Assembly (NCBI RefSeq): GCF_001571365.1
Contig: NZ_BCTQ01000045.1
Span: forward strand, 1-41,453
Source: Achromobacter denitrificans NBRC 15125
GTDB lineage: Bacteria > Pseudomonadota > Gammaproteobacteria > Burkholderiales > Burkholderiaceae_B
Direction of reading: 5' to 3'
DNA: 41,453 bases
In this document: piece by piece, positions 7,450 to 16,245 of the stretch
Layout: every line of letters starts with the position of its first letter
Position numbering within the stretch: the stretch's first letter is position 1
Program-made: the position numbers and the translations under genes
The notes under the pieces: generated by a model
What the model was told of the DNA's origin: nothing
Databases searched by the model: none
Seen by the model: the letters and a program-made list of their open reading frames with translations, nothing else

Positions 7450-8239
7450 CACACTACCGCTTCCGAAGTACCACCAGATCTACCTCGTCCTTCGCGAGCA
7501 ACTGCAGGAGGGGCGTTTCGATCAGGATGGCGTCCCGGGAGAACACGCGCTGGCCGAGCAGTTCGACGTCGCCCGAATCACCATCCGCAAGGCGATGGAA
7601 ATGCTGGTGGCCGACGGGCTGGTGTCGCGCCGGCCCGGCCTGGGGACCTGGCCCTTGCGCGCGCCCGCCGCGCCCGCCGGCCAGGCCGCGCCCAATCCGC
7701 AGCAGAAGGCGCACCTGACCGGCCTGCTGGAGAACATCGTCAACATGGGCCTGCGCACGTCCGTGCGCGTGCTGGACAGCGCGCTGGTATCGGCGCCGCC
7801 TTCGGTGGCCGAATCGCTGGACATCCCGGCGGGCGCGCCGGTGCACAAGAGCCTGCGGGTGCGCAGCACCGAGGTCGGCCCGCTGTCGCACATCACCACC
7901 TACGTGCCGCGGGCCGTCGCCGATTTCACCCGCGAGGACCTGGAGCGCGAACCCCTGCTGATGCTGCTGGAGGCGGCCGGCGTGGAGTTCGGCGGCGCCA
8001 CGCAGACCATTTCGGCCCGGCTGGCCGACGCGCAGGTGGCGCGCCACCTCGACGTGGCCGTCGGCTCGGCCCTGCTGGCCGTGACGCGCCTGGTGCGCGA
8101 CGTGAACGAGCGGCCCGTGCAGCTCCTGCAGGGCCTGTACCGGCCCGACCGCTATCAGTACCAGTTGCAGCTGTCACGCGTCGGCAGCATCGACGCCAAG
8201 GTCTGGGTCAGCGAAGAGCTGTCGGCCCAATTCCATTGA
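7442..8239 (+). CDS. GntR/HutC-family regulator with UTRA ligand domain
   Basis: 265 residues. The N-terminal winged helix covers about residues 8-78 (PKYHQIYLVLREQLQEGRF, then GEHALAEQFDVARITIRKAMEMLVADGLVSRRPGLGTW), the standard GntR DNA-binding pattern. Residues about 90-255 form a UTRA domain (LRTSVRVLDSALVSAPPSVAESLDIPAGAPVHKSLRVR and the final GLYRPDRYQYQLQLSR block), which in the HutC branch binds the pathway substrate or an intermediate. It is the first gene of the ABC-transporter/catabolic operon and lies 40 bp before the binding-protein gene, so it is very likely the local substrate-responsive repressor. The effector is unknown. The transcript may be leaderless (see the promoter entry). 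Confidence 0.9.
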   Translation: MGTTLPLPKYHQIYLVLREQLQEGRFDQDGVPGEHALAEQFDVARITIRKAMEMLVADGLVSRRPGLGTWPLRAPAAPAGQAAPNPQQKAHLTGLLENIVNMGLRTSVRVLDSALVSAPPSVAESLDIPAGAPVHKSLRVRSTEVGPLSHITTYVPRAVADFTREDLEREPLLMLLEAAGVEFGGATQTISARLADAQVARHLDVAVGSALLAVTRLVRDVNERPVQLLQGLYRPDRYQYQLQLSRVGSIDAKVWVSEELSAQFH

Positions 8240-8279
8240 ACCCTACCGGACCCCTACGGGAGCCCTTCGGAGATCGCCC

Positions 8280-9485
8280 ATGAATTCGCGTCGCACTTTC
8301 CTCTATCAATCCGCCGCCGCGGCCGCCCTGGTGTCGGCGCCGTGGGTTGCCCGCGCCCAGGGCGCCAAGCCCGTGAAGGTCGGTATCCTGCATCCGGTGA
8401 CGGGCGCGCTCGCGTATTCGGGCCAGCAGTGCCGCCTGGGCGCGCTGCTCGCCATCGAGGACATCAACAAGGCCGGCGGCATCAAGTCGCTGGGCGGCGC
8501 GCCGCTGGAAGCCGTGCTGGGCGACGCGCAGTCTCGGCCCGAGGCGGGTTCGGCGGAAGTCGAGAAAATGAACGAGGCGGGCGTGTCGGCCATCGTCGGC
8601 GCCTACGCCTCGGCGATCTGCCTGGCCACCACGCAGACCGCGGCCAAGTACAACCTGCCGCACGTGGTGGACGTGGGCGTGGCCGACCAGATCGTCGAGC
8701 GCGGCCTGAAGAACACCTTCCGTTTCGGACCGGGCTACCGCGCCTGTAGCGAACGCGCCATCACCGACCTCGCGGCGCTGAACGACGCGGCGGGCAAGCC
8801 GGCCAAGACGGTGATGATCGTGCACGAGGATTCCCTGTTCGGCACGGGCACGGCGGCGCTGCTGTCCAAGTCGCTGCCGCAGCACGGCTTCGAGATCAAG
8901 GACGTGGTGAAGCACCCGAACCCCACGCGCGATTTCAACAACATCGTGCTGCGCATGAAGTCCCTCAATCCGGACATCGTGATCCCGGCCAACTACTACA
9001 ACGAATATGCCTTGCTGCTGCGCGCCATGAAGCAGCAGAAGGTGCAGCCCAAGGCGATCTACTCGGTGCTCGGGGGCGCGGCCTCCAGCTACAAGTTCCT
9101 GAAGGAATTCCCCGACATCGCCAACGGCATCATCGACTGCAACCACTGGTTCAATCCCAAGGACGCGCGCGTGGCCCCGCTGAAGGCGCGGGTCGAGGAG
9201 AAGGGCGCCTATTTCAGCTACGAAGTGTTCATGACGTACACCTCGGTGCTGCTGCTGGCGGACGCCCTGGAACGCGCCAAGTCCGCCGACCGCGCCGCCA
9301 TCATCGAGGCGCTGGCGTCCAGCACCTTCTCGGACAACATCATGCCCTACGGGCCGACCAAGTTCGTGAACGGCCAGAACACCGGCGCGCAGCCCCTGCT
9401 CACGCAGGTGATCGGCGGCGACATCAAGGTGGTCATCCCCGCCGACTACCGGCAGGCCGACCCCATCTTCCCGCTGAAGGCCTGA
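8280..9485 (+). CDS. Branched-chain-type ABC transporter, periplasmic binding protein
   Basis: 401 residues, a type I periplasmic binding protein of the LivJ/urea/amide family. The N-terminus MNSRRTFLYQSAAAAALVSAPWVARAQG holds a twin-arginine motif (SRRTFL) and an ARAQ-G cleavage site, so export by Tat is likely. The mature part begins KVGILHPVTGALAYSGQQCRLGALLAIEDIN, the usual first lobe of such proteins. A GGAG ribosome site precedes the ATG. It is the first of five transporter genes. The permease and ATPase genes that follow with tiny gaps complete the system. Members of this family bind amino acids, amides, urea, aromatic acids or dicarboxylates, so the fold does not fix the ligand; the adjacent enzymes suggest an acid or a cyclic amide. 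Confidence 0.9.
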   Translation: MNSRRTFLYQSAAAAALVSAPWVARAQGAKPVKVGILHPVTGALAYSGQQCRLGALLAIEDINKAGGIKSLGGAPLEAVLGDAQSRPEAGSAEVEKMNEAGVSAIVGAYASAICLATTQTAAKYNLPHVVDVGVADQIVERGLKNTFRFGPGYRACSERAITDLAALNDAAGKPAKTVMIVHEDSLFGTGTAALLSKSLPQHGFEIKDVVKHPNPTRDFNNIVLRMKSLNPDIVIPANYYNEYALLLRAMKQQKVQPKAIYSVLGGAASSYKFLKEFPDIANGIIDCNHWFNPKDARVAPLKARVEEKGAYFSYEVFMTYTSVLLLADALERAKSADRAAIIEALASSTFSDNIMPYGPTKFVNGQNTGAQPLLTQVIGGDIKVVIPADYRQADPIFPLKA

Positions 9486-9493
9486 GTCCGGGC

Positions 9494-10366
9494 ATGCTCG
9501 ATCCCGCCATCCTCTTTTCCTCGGTGCTCAACGGCCTGACGACCGGCGCGGTATACGCGCTGATCGCGCTGGGACTGACGCTGATCTACGGCGTGCTGCA
9601 CATCATCAACTTCGCCCACGGGGCCGCCCTCATGGTGGCGCTGTACGCCGTGTACCTGTTGAAGGAGCGCCTGGGCATCGATCCCTACGCGGCCCTCCCG
9701 CTGGTGGTGGCGGGCATGTTCCTGCTGGGCTACGCCCTGCAGCGCTTCGTGATCAACCGCGCCAGCCACGGCAAGGACGAGAACATCCTGCTGGTCACGC
9801 TGGGGCTGGCCATCGTGCTGGAGAACCTGGCGCTGGTCTGGTTCAAGTCCGATACGCGCACCATCGACACCGCCTACACGCTGTCCACGGTGGAGATCGG
9901 GCCGGCCATGATCGCGCTGCCCAAGATCATCGCCTTCTGCGGCGCATTGGCGGTGGCGGCGGTGCTGTTCTGGATCATCCGCAGCACGGACCTGGGGCGC
10001 GCCATCCGCGCCGTGGCCAAGGAAAAGCAGGGCGCCAAGCTGATGGGCATCGACGTGGAGAAAGTCTACGCGCTGTCGTTCGGCATCGGCATGGCCTGCC
10101 TGGGCGCGGCGGCCTGCTTCCTGCTGCCGGCCTATTACGTGAATCCGCAGGTCGGCGGCGGATTCGTGCTGGTGGCTTTCACCATCGTGGTGCTGGGCGG
10201 CATGGGCAGTTTCGTGGGCGCGCTGGCCGGCGGCCTGCTGATCGGCGTGGTGGAGTCCATCGGGGGCCTGTTCCTGGGCGACTCGCTGGGCCAGATGGGC
10301 ATTTTCGCGATCTTCATCGCGGTGTTGCTGTTTCGCCCGCAGGGGCTTTTCGGGGCGAGGAGCTGA
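9494..10366 (+). CDS. Branched-chain-type ABC transporter permease (LivH-like)
   Basis: 290 residues with about eight membrane segments. The N-terminal GLTTGAVYALIALGLTLIYGVLHIINFAHGA block is the classic LivH signature, and the cytoplasmic loop DLGRAIRAVAKEKQGAKLMGIDVEKV holds the EAA-like region that contacts the ATPases. The C-terminal FRPQGLFG ending is also typical. It follows the binding protein by 8 bp and is followed by the LivM-like permease after 2 bp. It forms one half of the inner-membrane channel of the importer. Confidence 0.93.
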   Translation: MLDPAILFSSVLNGLTTGAVYALIALGLTLIYGVLHIINFAHGAALMVALYAVYLLKERLGIDPYAALPLVVAGMFLLGYALQRFVINRASHGKDENILLVTLGLAIVLENLALVWFKSDTRTIDTAYTLSTVEIGPAMIALPKIIAFCGALAVAAVLFWIIRSTDLGRAIRAVAKEKQGAKLMGIDVEKVYALSFGIGMACLGAAACFLLPAYYVNPQVGGGFVLVAFTIVVLGGMGSFVGALAGGLLIGVVESIGGLFLGDSLGQMGIFAIFIAVLLFRPQGLFGARS

Positions 10367-10368
10367 GC

Positions 10369-11340
10369 ATGGGCAGGGATCTATTCGCAATCGCGCTGTT
10401 CGGCCTGGCGCTGGCGGCCGCGGCCGCGTTGACGCAATCGGGCGTGGCGCTCACTTTCGTCATGATGTCGCTGTACGCGGCGCTGCTGTCGCAGGCCTGG
10501 AACATCCTGGGCGGCTACGGCGGCCAGCTGTCGTTCGGCCACGCGCTGTTCTTCGGCGTGGGCGCCTACGCCCAGGCGCTGGGGCAGCTGAACCTGGGCC
10601 TCAATCCCTGGCTGGTCCTGCCCCTGGCCATCGCGCTGGGCGCGCTGGTCGGCCTGGCGGTCGGCGGGCTGACGTTCCGCTACGGCCTGAAGGGCTCCTA
10701 CTTCGCGCTGGTGACGCTGGCGTTCGCCGAGGTGTTCCGCATCCTGGCGCTGTCGGCCTCGTTCACCGGAGGCGGGGTCGGGCTCATGGTTCCGCTGCAG
10801 GAAGGCGCGGCCAACATGCAGTTCGGCTCGCGCCGCGGCTACATCTACCTGCTGCTGGGCTTCGTGCTGCTGGCGCTCGTCGTCACCGCCTGGCTGCGCC
10901 ATTCCCGGTTCGGCGCCTACCTCCAGGCGGTGCGCGACAACGAGGACGCGGCGCGCGCCATCGGCGTGAATCCGCTGCGCGTGAAGCTGGGCGGCATCGC
11001 GCTGTCGGCCGCGTTCATGAGCGCGGCGGGGGCCTTCTACGTGCAGGTGTTCCAGTACATCGACCCGGGCATCGCCTTCGGGCCGGCCGTGTCGGTGGAG
11101 GCCCTGGTGGGCGCCATCGTGGGCGGGCTGGGCACCTTGTGGGGCCCGGTGCTGGGCGCGGTGGCCCTGCATGCCCTCAGCGATGTCACTCGCAACCTGT
11201 TCGGCGAGCTGCCGGGAATCAGCATGGTGATCTACGGCACGGTGTTGATCGTGATCGTGATGTTCCTGCCCCGAGGCATTACCGGTTGCGGCCAGTCGCT
11301 GGGCCGGCTGGTCGGCTTCAAGGAGCGCGCCCGTGCCTGA
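10369..11340 (+). CDS. Branched-chain-type ABC transporter permease (LivM-like)
   Basis: 323 residues, strongly hydrophobic. Characteristic blocks are LSQAWNILGGYGGQLSFGHALFFGVGAYA in the first third and the loop RHSRFGAYLQAVRDNEDAARAIGVNPLRVKLGGIALSA, the LivM coupling loop. FLPRGITG ends the last membrane segment. It pairs with the LivH-like permease 2 bp upstream. Its stop codon overlaps the GTG start of the LivG-like ATPase by 8 bp, so translation of permease and ATPase is coupled. Confidence 0.93.
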   Translation: MGRDLFAIALFGLALAAAAALTQSGVALTFVMMSLYAALLSQAWNILGGYGGQLSFGHALFFGVGAYAQALGQLNLGLNPWLVLPLAIALGALVGLAVGGLTFRYGLKGSYFALVTLAFAEVFRILALSASFTGGGVGLMVPLQEGAANMQFGSRRGYIYLLLGFVLLALVVTAWLRHSRFGAYLQAVRDNEDAARAIGVNPLRVKLGGIALSAAFMSAAGAFYVQVFQYIDPGIAFGPAVSVEALVGAIVGGLGTLWGPVLGAVALHALSDVTRNLFGELPGISMVIYGTVLIVIVMFLPRGITGCGQSLGRLVGFKERARA

Positions 11341-12088
11341 GATCCTGCTGCAAGCCCGCAACCTTTCCATCACCTTCGGCGGCCTGAAGGCGGTCCAGGA
11401 CGTGAGCCTCGATGTGCCGCGGGGTTCGCTGACCGCCCTGGTCGGCCCCAACGGCGCGGGCAAGACCACGCTGTTCGGCCTGTTGTCGGGCTTCCTCAAG
11501 CCGGGAGCGGGTTCGGTGCGCTTCGCGGGCGAGGACATTACCGGCCGCCCGCCGCATGAATCGGCCCGGCTGGGACTGACCCGCACGTTCCAGATCGTGC
11601 AGCCCTTCGGCGCGCAGACGGTGCGGCAGAACATCGCGGTGGGCGCGCACCTGCGCCTGGGCAACCGGCGCGAGGCGTTGGCCGAGGCCGAGGCCGTGGC
11701 GGCGCGCGTCAACCTGCAAGCCCTGCTGGACCGGCCGGCGGCCGACCTGACGGTGGCAGGGCGCAAGCGCCTCGAACTGGCGCGCGCGCTGGCCACGCAG
11801 CCGCGGCTGCTGTTGCTGGACGAAGTGCTCGCGGGGCTGAACCCCAGCGAGATCGACGAGATGATCCCGGTGGTGAAGCAATTGGCCGACGACGGCGTGA
11901 CCGTCCTGATGATCGAACACGTGATGCGCGCCGTGATGAGCCTGGCCGAGCATGTGTGGGTGCTGGCCCAGGGCCGGCTCATCGCATCCGGCTCGCCGGG
12001 CGAAGTGACGCGCGACCCCGCCGTGGTCGAGGCCTACCTGGGCCATGGCGCCGCTGCGAGGCTGGCCGCGCAGGGGGGGCGGGCATGA
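11333..12088 (+). CDS. Branched-chain-type ABC transporter ATPase (LivG-like)
   Basis: 251 residues starting at a GTG that overlaps the permease stop. Walker A is GPNGAGKTT, the Q-loop lies in the TFQIVQPF segment and Walker B is LLLLDEVLAGLNP. The ABC signature normally reading LSGGQ or LSYGQ is replaced here by LTVAGRKRLELARAL; this AGRKRLE form occurs in part of the LivG branch but departs from the textbook motif. A D-loop (AGLNP) and switch histidine (MIEHVM) are present. It works with the LivF-like ATPase, which starts in an ATGA overlap, to power uptake. Confidence 0.92.
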   Translation: MPEILLQARNLSITFGGLKAVQDVSLDVPRGSLTALVGPNGAGKTTLFGLLSGFLKPGAGSVRFAGEDITGRPPHESARLGLTRTFQIVQPFGAQTVRQNIAVGAHLRLGNRREALAEAEAVAARVNLQALLDRPAADLTVAGRKRLELARALATQPRLLLLDEVLAGLNPSEIDEMIPVVKQLADDGVTVLMIEHVMRAVMSLAEHVWVLAQGRLIASGSPGEVTRDPAVVEAYLGHGAAARLAAQGGRA

Positions 12089-12798
12089 GCGCGGCGCTGC
12101 TGGAGGTCAAGGGCCTGCGGGCCGGCTACGGCCGCATGGAGGTGCTGCGCGGCGTGGACCTGCGCGTGGACGAAGGCGAGATCGTGGTCCTGCTGGGCAG
12201 CAACGGCGCCGGCAAGTCCACCCTGAACAACACGGTCTGCGGGCTGTGCCGGCCCTGGGGGGGCACGGTGCGCTTCGATGGGCGCGACCTCACCGGCCGC
12301 CACTATCGCGACGTGGTCAAGGCCGGGCTGATCCAGGTGCCGGAAGGCCGGCGCGTGTTCCCGAACCTGAGCGTGCGCGAGAACCTGGAGCTGGGCTCCT
12401 TCACCCGCGCCCGCGAGCGGCGGGCCGCCAATCTGGAAAAAGTGCTGTCCATCTTCCCGCGGTTGCGCGAGCGGCTGGCGCAATTGGCCGGCACCATGTC
12501 CGGGGGCGAGCAGCAAATGCTGGCGATCGGCCGCGGCCTGATGGCCGAGCCGCGCCTGTTGATCCTGGACGAACCCTCGCTGGGCCTGTCGCCGCTGATG
12601 GTCGAGGAACTGTTCGGACTGATCCAGCGGCTGCACGGCGACGGCCTCGCGATCCTGCTGGTGGAGCAGAACGTGGGCCAGTCCCTGGAAACGGGGCAGC
12701 GCGCCTACGTGCTGGAAAACGGGGCGGTGCGCTACAGCGGCGCCTGCCCGGAACTGATGGCCAGCGACGACGTGCGCCGGGCCTATCTCGGGATGTAG
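12085..12798 (+). CDS. Branched-chain-type ABC transporter ATPase (LivF-like)
   Basis: 237 residues from the ATG that overlaps the LivG stop (ATGA). Walker A is GSNGAGKSTL, the signature is MSGGEQQMLAIGRGLM and Walker B is LLILDEPSLGLSP, followed by the LivF-typical VEELFGLIQ. GLIQVPEGRRVFPNLSVRENL is the LivF Q-loop region. All catalytic motifs are intact, in contrast to the altered signature in its partner. The hydratase large-subunit gene starts only 2 bp after its stop, which ties the transporter to the enzymes on one transcript. Confidence 0.93.
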   Translation: MSAALLEVKGLRAGYGRMEVLRGVDLRVDEGEIVVLLGSNGAGKSTLNNTVCGLCRPWGGTVRFDGRDLTGRHYRDVVKAGLIQVPEGRRVFPNLSVRENLELGSFTRARERRAANLEKVLSIFPRLRERLAQLAGTMSGGEQQMLAIGRGLMAEPRLLILDEPSLGLSPLMVEELFGLIQRLHGDGLAILLVEQNVGQSLETGQRAYVLENGAVRYSGACPELMASDDVRRAYLGM

Positions 12799-12800
12799 CC

Positions 12801-14069
12801 ATGGCCGAGCCTCAAACGCTGGCCCAGAAGCTGATCGCGGCGGCCTGTGGCCGCGACGCGGTGGCCGAGGGCGAAATCGTTACCTGCGCGGTGGACCTGG
12901 CGATGTTCCACGATTCCAGCGGCCCGCGCCGCCTGCAGCCCATGCTGCAGGAACTGGGCGCCACGCTGTGGGATCCCGCCAAGGTGGTGCTGGTCATCGA
13001 CCACTATGTGCCGGAATCCGACGACGAATCCCGCCGCATCGTGCGCATCGCCCGGGATTGGGCGGCCGAGCAGCGGCTGCCCAACGTGTACGACTCGGTC
13101 GGCATCTGCCACGTGGTCGTGCCGCAGCACGGGCATATCCGGCCGGGCATGTTCTGCGTGGGCGGGGATTCGCATTCGCCCACGGGCGGCGCGTTCGGCG
13201 CGTACATGTTCGGGATCGGCAGCACCGAGATGCTGGGCGTGGCGGTCACGGGGAAAATCTGGGTGAAAGTGCCGCGCACGCTGATGATGCGCTGGAACGG
13301 CCGCCTGCCCGACGGCGTGACCGCCAAGGACATGATGCTGCGCATGATCGGGCGCTACGGCATGAACGGCGGCCGCTACCAGGCCGTGGAATTCTGCGGC
13401 GAGGCGGTGCGCGCGCTGTCCATGCAGGAGCGCATGACCCTGTCGAACATGAGCGCCGAGCTGGGGTCCCAGGTGGGGCTGATCGCGCCCGACGAGACTA
13501 CGGCCGCCTACCTGCGCGAGGCCGGGGTGGAAGACGCGCCCGACCTGGCGCGCTGGCGCAGCGACGAAGGCGCCGACGCCGACTGGCACGACTTCGACGC
13601 CGCTGCGCTCGCGCCCCAGGTGGCCGCGCCGCACAGCCCGGCCAATGCGCGCGACGTGGACGAATACCGCGGCGTGGCGGTGCAGGTCGCCTACATCGGC
13701 GCCTGCACCGGCGCCAAGCTGGAAGACCTGCGCGCCGCGGCCGGCGTGCTGCGCGGCCGGCGCCTGGCTTCGGGCATGCGCCTGATGGTGGCGCCCGCCA
13801 GCCGGCAGGACCAGCGGCAGGCGGAGCGGGAAGGGGTCATGCAGGCGTTGCGCGAGGCGGGCGCCGAGCTGCTGCCCACCACCTGCGGCGCCTGCGCCGG
13901 CTACGGCGGGTCGATCCCAGACGGCGCCAGCGTGATTTCGACCACCGCGCGGAATTTCAAGGGGCGCATGGGCTCGGAGACCGCCCAGGTCTACCTGGCC
14001 TCGCCCTACACGGTGGCGGCCTCGGCCGTCGCCGGCCGGATCGCCGATCCCCGGGAGTTCATGGCATGA
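12801..14069 (+). CDS. Aconitase-superfamily hydratase, large subunit (LeuC/DmdA-like)
   Basis: 422 residues, the length of the shorter LeuC2/homoaconitase/dimethylmaleate hydratase group rather than leucine-pathway LeuC (about 470). GDSHSPTGGAFGAYMFGIG (122-140) matches the GDSHT region. The three expected 4Fe-4S ligands are visible: Cys302 in GACTGAKLEDL, Cys362 and Cys365 in TTCGACAGYGG. RNFKGRMG (384-391) matches the conserved RNFxGRxG. The enzyme should add or remove water at the double bond of a small di- or tricarboxylate. It is followed by the small subunit in an ATGA overlap. No leuA or leuB is near, and the neighbours are catabolic, so a role in leucine synthesis is unlikely. A dimethylmaleate- or citraconate-type substrate is inferred. 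Confidence 0.88.
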   Translation: MAEPQTLAQKLIAAACGRDAVAEGEIVTCAVDLAMFHDSSGPRRLQPMLQELGATLWDPAKVVLVIDHYVPESDDESRRIVRIARDWAAEQRLPNVYDSVGICHVVVPQHGHIRPGMFCVGGDSHSPTGGAFGAYMFGIGSTEMLGVAVTGKIWVKVPRTLMMRWNGRLPDGVTAKDMMLRMIGRYGMNGGRYQAVEFCGEAVRALSMQERMTLSNMSAELGSQVGLIAPDETTAAYLREAGVEDAPDLARWRSDEGADADWHDFDAAALAPQVAAPHSPANARDVDEYRGVAVQVAYIGACTGAKLEDLRAAAGVLRGRRLASGMRLMVAPASRQDQRQAEREGVMQALREAGAELLPTTCGACAGYGGSIPDGASVISTTARNFKGRMGSETAQVYLASPYTVAASAVAGRIADPREFMA

Positions 14070-14581
14070 CCGATCAGGCTACGACGCATCGCGTCTGGCG
14101 AGTGGGCGCGGACATCGATACCGACGCGCTGGCGCCCGGCGCCTACATGAAGTTCGGCATCGACGAGATCGCCCGCCATTGCCTGCAGCGGGTGCGGCCC
14201 GAGTTCGCCGCCCAGGCGCGGCCCGGCGACGTGCTGGTGGCCGGCCCCAACTTCGGCATCGGCTCGTCGCGCGAGCAGGCCGCCGCCGCCCTGGTGCGCC
14301 TGGGCATCGCGGCGGTGATCGCGCCGTCCTTCAACGGCCTGTATTTCCGCAACGCCTTCAACGTCGGGCTGCTGTTGCTGACTTGCGGCCAGGCCGAGAC
14401 CCTGGCCGAAGGCGAGCGCATTTCCCTGGACCCCGCCGCCGGCCGCATCGTCCGCGCCTCGACCGAAGGCGCGCCGCTCGAATGCGAGGCGGTGCCGGCC
14501 TTCCTGCTGGAAATGGTGCAGGCCGGCGGACTGCTGAACCTGCTGAAACAGCGCAAATCCCGAGGAACCATATCATGCTAG
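14066..14581 (+). CDS. Aconitase-superfamily hydratase, small subunit (LeuD/DmdB-like)
   Basis: 171 residues, the normal LeuD2 length. VGADIDTDALAPGAYMKF opens the swivelling domain, and GPNFGIGSSREQAAAAL matches the LeuD G-x-NFG-x-GSSRE motif, whose Ser/Arg contact the substrate. The loop YMKF (27-30) occupies the position that sets substrate choice among isopropylmalate, citramalate and homoaconitate enzymes; here it differs from the YLR-type loop of LeuD. APSFNGLYFRNAFNVGLLLL is also typical. It overlaps the large subunit (ATGA) and the HyuB gene (7 bp), so all three are translated as a block. It should form the active heterodimer with the large subunit. Confidence 0.87.
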   Translation: MTDQATTHRVWRVGADIDTDALAPGAYMKFGIDEIARHCLQRVRPEFAAQARPGDVLVAGPNFGIGSSREQAAAALVRLGIAAVIAPSFNGLYFRNAFNVGLLLLTCGQAETLAEGERISLDPAAGRIVRASTEGAPLECEAVPAFLLEMVQAGGLLNLLKQRKSRGTISC

Positions 14582-16245
14582 ATCCAGTCACACTCGCTGT
14601 CCTGAAGGGCCGCCTGGAACAGATTGCCGACGAGATGGACGCCACGCTGTACCGCAGCGCGTTCAATCCCATCATCGCCGAAGCCCACGACGCCTGCCAC
14701 GGCATGTACGACGCGGCCACCGGCGCGACGCTCGTGCAGGGCAAGTCGGGCCTGCCGGTGTTCGTGGGCGCGATGGCCTTCGCGGTCAAGGCCGCGGCCA
14801 AGGCGGCCGCCGAGCGCGGCGGCATGGTCGACGGCGACGTCTGGCTCTTCAACGATCCGTACGAAGGCGGCACGCACGCCAACGACTTCAAGCTGGTGCG
14901 CCCGGTGTTCCGGGGCGGCGCGCTGTTCTGCTTCCTGGCGTCGGCCGCGCATTGGCACGACGTGGGCGGCGCGGTGCCGGGCAACTACAACCCGGCTGCC
15001 ACCGAATGCTGGCAGGAGGCGGTGCAGATTCCGCCGGTGCGCATCGTGCGCGCCGGGGTGCTGGACCCGGACGTGCTGGCCATCCTGAAGGCCAACACTC
15101 GGCTGCCCGACAGCCTGTGGGGCGACCTGAACGGCCAGTTGGCGGCGCTGGAACTGGGCGCCGGCCGGCTCGACGGCCTGCTGGACGAGTATGGCGACGC
15201 CACGGTGCTCGAATCCCTGGACACGCTGCGGGAACGGGCGCGGCGCCTGATGCGCGACCACATCGCGCGCCTGCCCGACGGCGACTATGCCTTCGAGGAC
15301 ATGCTGGACAACGACGGCGTGCGCGACGAGCCGCTGCGCATCGCGCTCAAGCTCAGCATCGACGGCGAGCGGCTGGTGCTGGACTTCAACGGCACCTCGC
15401 CGGCCTGCGCCGGCCCGGTGAACATCTCCCGCGCGACGGCCATCGCGGCCTGCTACGTGGCGCTCAAGCACCTGTTCCCGGACGTGCCCGCCAACGCCGG
15501 CGTGCTGGACGCGGTGGAGGTGGCGCTGCCCGACGGCCTGCTGATATCGGCGGATCGGCCGCGCCCCGTGGGCGGCTATACCGAAACCATCCTGCGCATG
15601 ATCGACGTGATCTTCTGCGCCATGGCCCAGGCCGACCCGGCGCGCGCGATGGCGCAGGCCTACGGCACCATCAACGCGCTGTCCATCGCCGGCTACCGCA
15701 GCGATGCCGCCCGGCGCGGCCAGCGCTGGGTGATGTTCAGCTTCTTCGGCGGCGGCCATGGCGGCCATTCGGACGGCGACGGCCTCAGCCACGGCAACGC
15801 GCCCATCTCCACCGCCACGATCCCGCCGCTGGAAATCCTGGAGGCCGCGTATCCCGTGCGCTTCACGCAATGGGCCCTGCGCCCCGATTCGGCCGGCGAC
15901 GGCGCGCATCGCGGCGGCCTGGGCGCCATCTACGAAATCGAATTGCTGGAGGACAGCGCCGAAGCCTTCATCTTCGGCGAGCGCGGCCGCAGCGCGCCCA
16001 AGGGCATCGCCGGCGGCGGCGAGGCGGCGCTGAACGTGTTCCGCTACCAGCGGGACGGCGAATGGCTGGCCCCGCCGATGCGCTCGAAGATGCTGGGCAT
16101 CGCGCTTCGGCGCGGCGACCGGGTGCGGCTGGAGACGCCGGGCGGAGGCGGCTATGGCGAGCCGGCAGAGCGGCCGGCGGCGGCGCGCGAGCACGACGTC
16201 AGGATGGGGTATGTGAGCGGAATTCTGAAGGAGCAGGCGGCATGA
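14575..16245 (+). CDS. Hydantoinase B / 5-oxoprolinase-type subunit (HyuB-like)
   Basis: 556 residues, the usual HyuB length. It begins LDPVTLAVLKGRLEQIADEM, then has AEAHDACHGMYDAATG (36-50) and FNDPYEGGTHANDF (92-105), the main signature of the family, and ends with VRLETPGGGGYGEP, another hallmark. HyuB pairs with HyuA in ATP-dependent N-methylhydantoinase, caprolactamase and 5-oxoprolinase, and in the related acetone and acetophenone carboxylases. The pair therefore either opens a lactam, imide or hydantoin ring with ATP or carboxylates a carbonyl compound. It starts inside the LeuD-like gene and ends in an ATGA overlap with HyuA. The substrate is not evident from sequence. Confidence 0.9.
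   Translation: MLDPVTLAVLKGRLEQIADEMDATLYRSAFNPIIAEAHDACHGMYDAATGATLVQGKSGLPVFVGAMAFAVKAAAKAAAERGGMVDGDVWLFNDPYEGGTHANDFKLVRPVFRGGALFCFLASAAHWHDVGGAVPGNYNPAATECWQEAVQIPPVRIVRAGVLDPDVLAILKANTRLPDSLWGDLNGQLAALELGAGRLDGLLDEYGDATVLESLDTLRERARRLMRDHIARLPDGDYAFEDMLDNDGVRDEPLRIALKLSIDGERLVLDFNGTSPACAGPVNISRATAIAACYVALKHLFPDVPANAGVLDAVEVALPDGLLISADRPRPVGGYTETILRMIDVIFCAMAQADPARAMAQAYGTINALSIAGYRSDAARRGQRWVMFSFFGGGHGGHSDGDGLSHGNAPISTATIPPLEILEAAYPVRFTQWALRPDSAGDGAHRGGLGAIYEIELLEDSAEAFIFGERGRSAPKGIAGGGEAALNVFRYQRDGEWLAPPMRSKMLGIALRRGDRVRLETPGGGGYGEPAERPAAAREHDVRMGYVSGILKEQAA

Noticed and set aside
12801..14581. leuC and leuD of leucine biosynthesis
   Set aside because: No leuA or leuB nearby, short LeuC2-type large subunit, and tight linkage to a transporter and catabolic enzymes.
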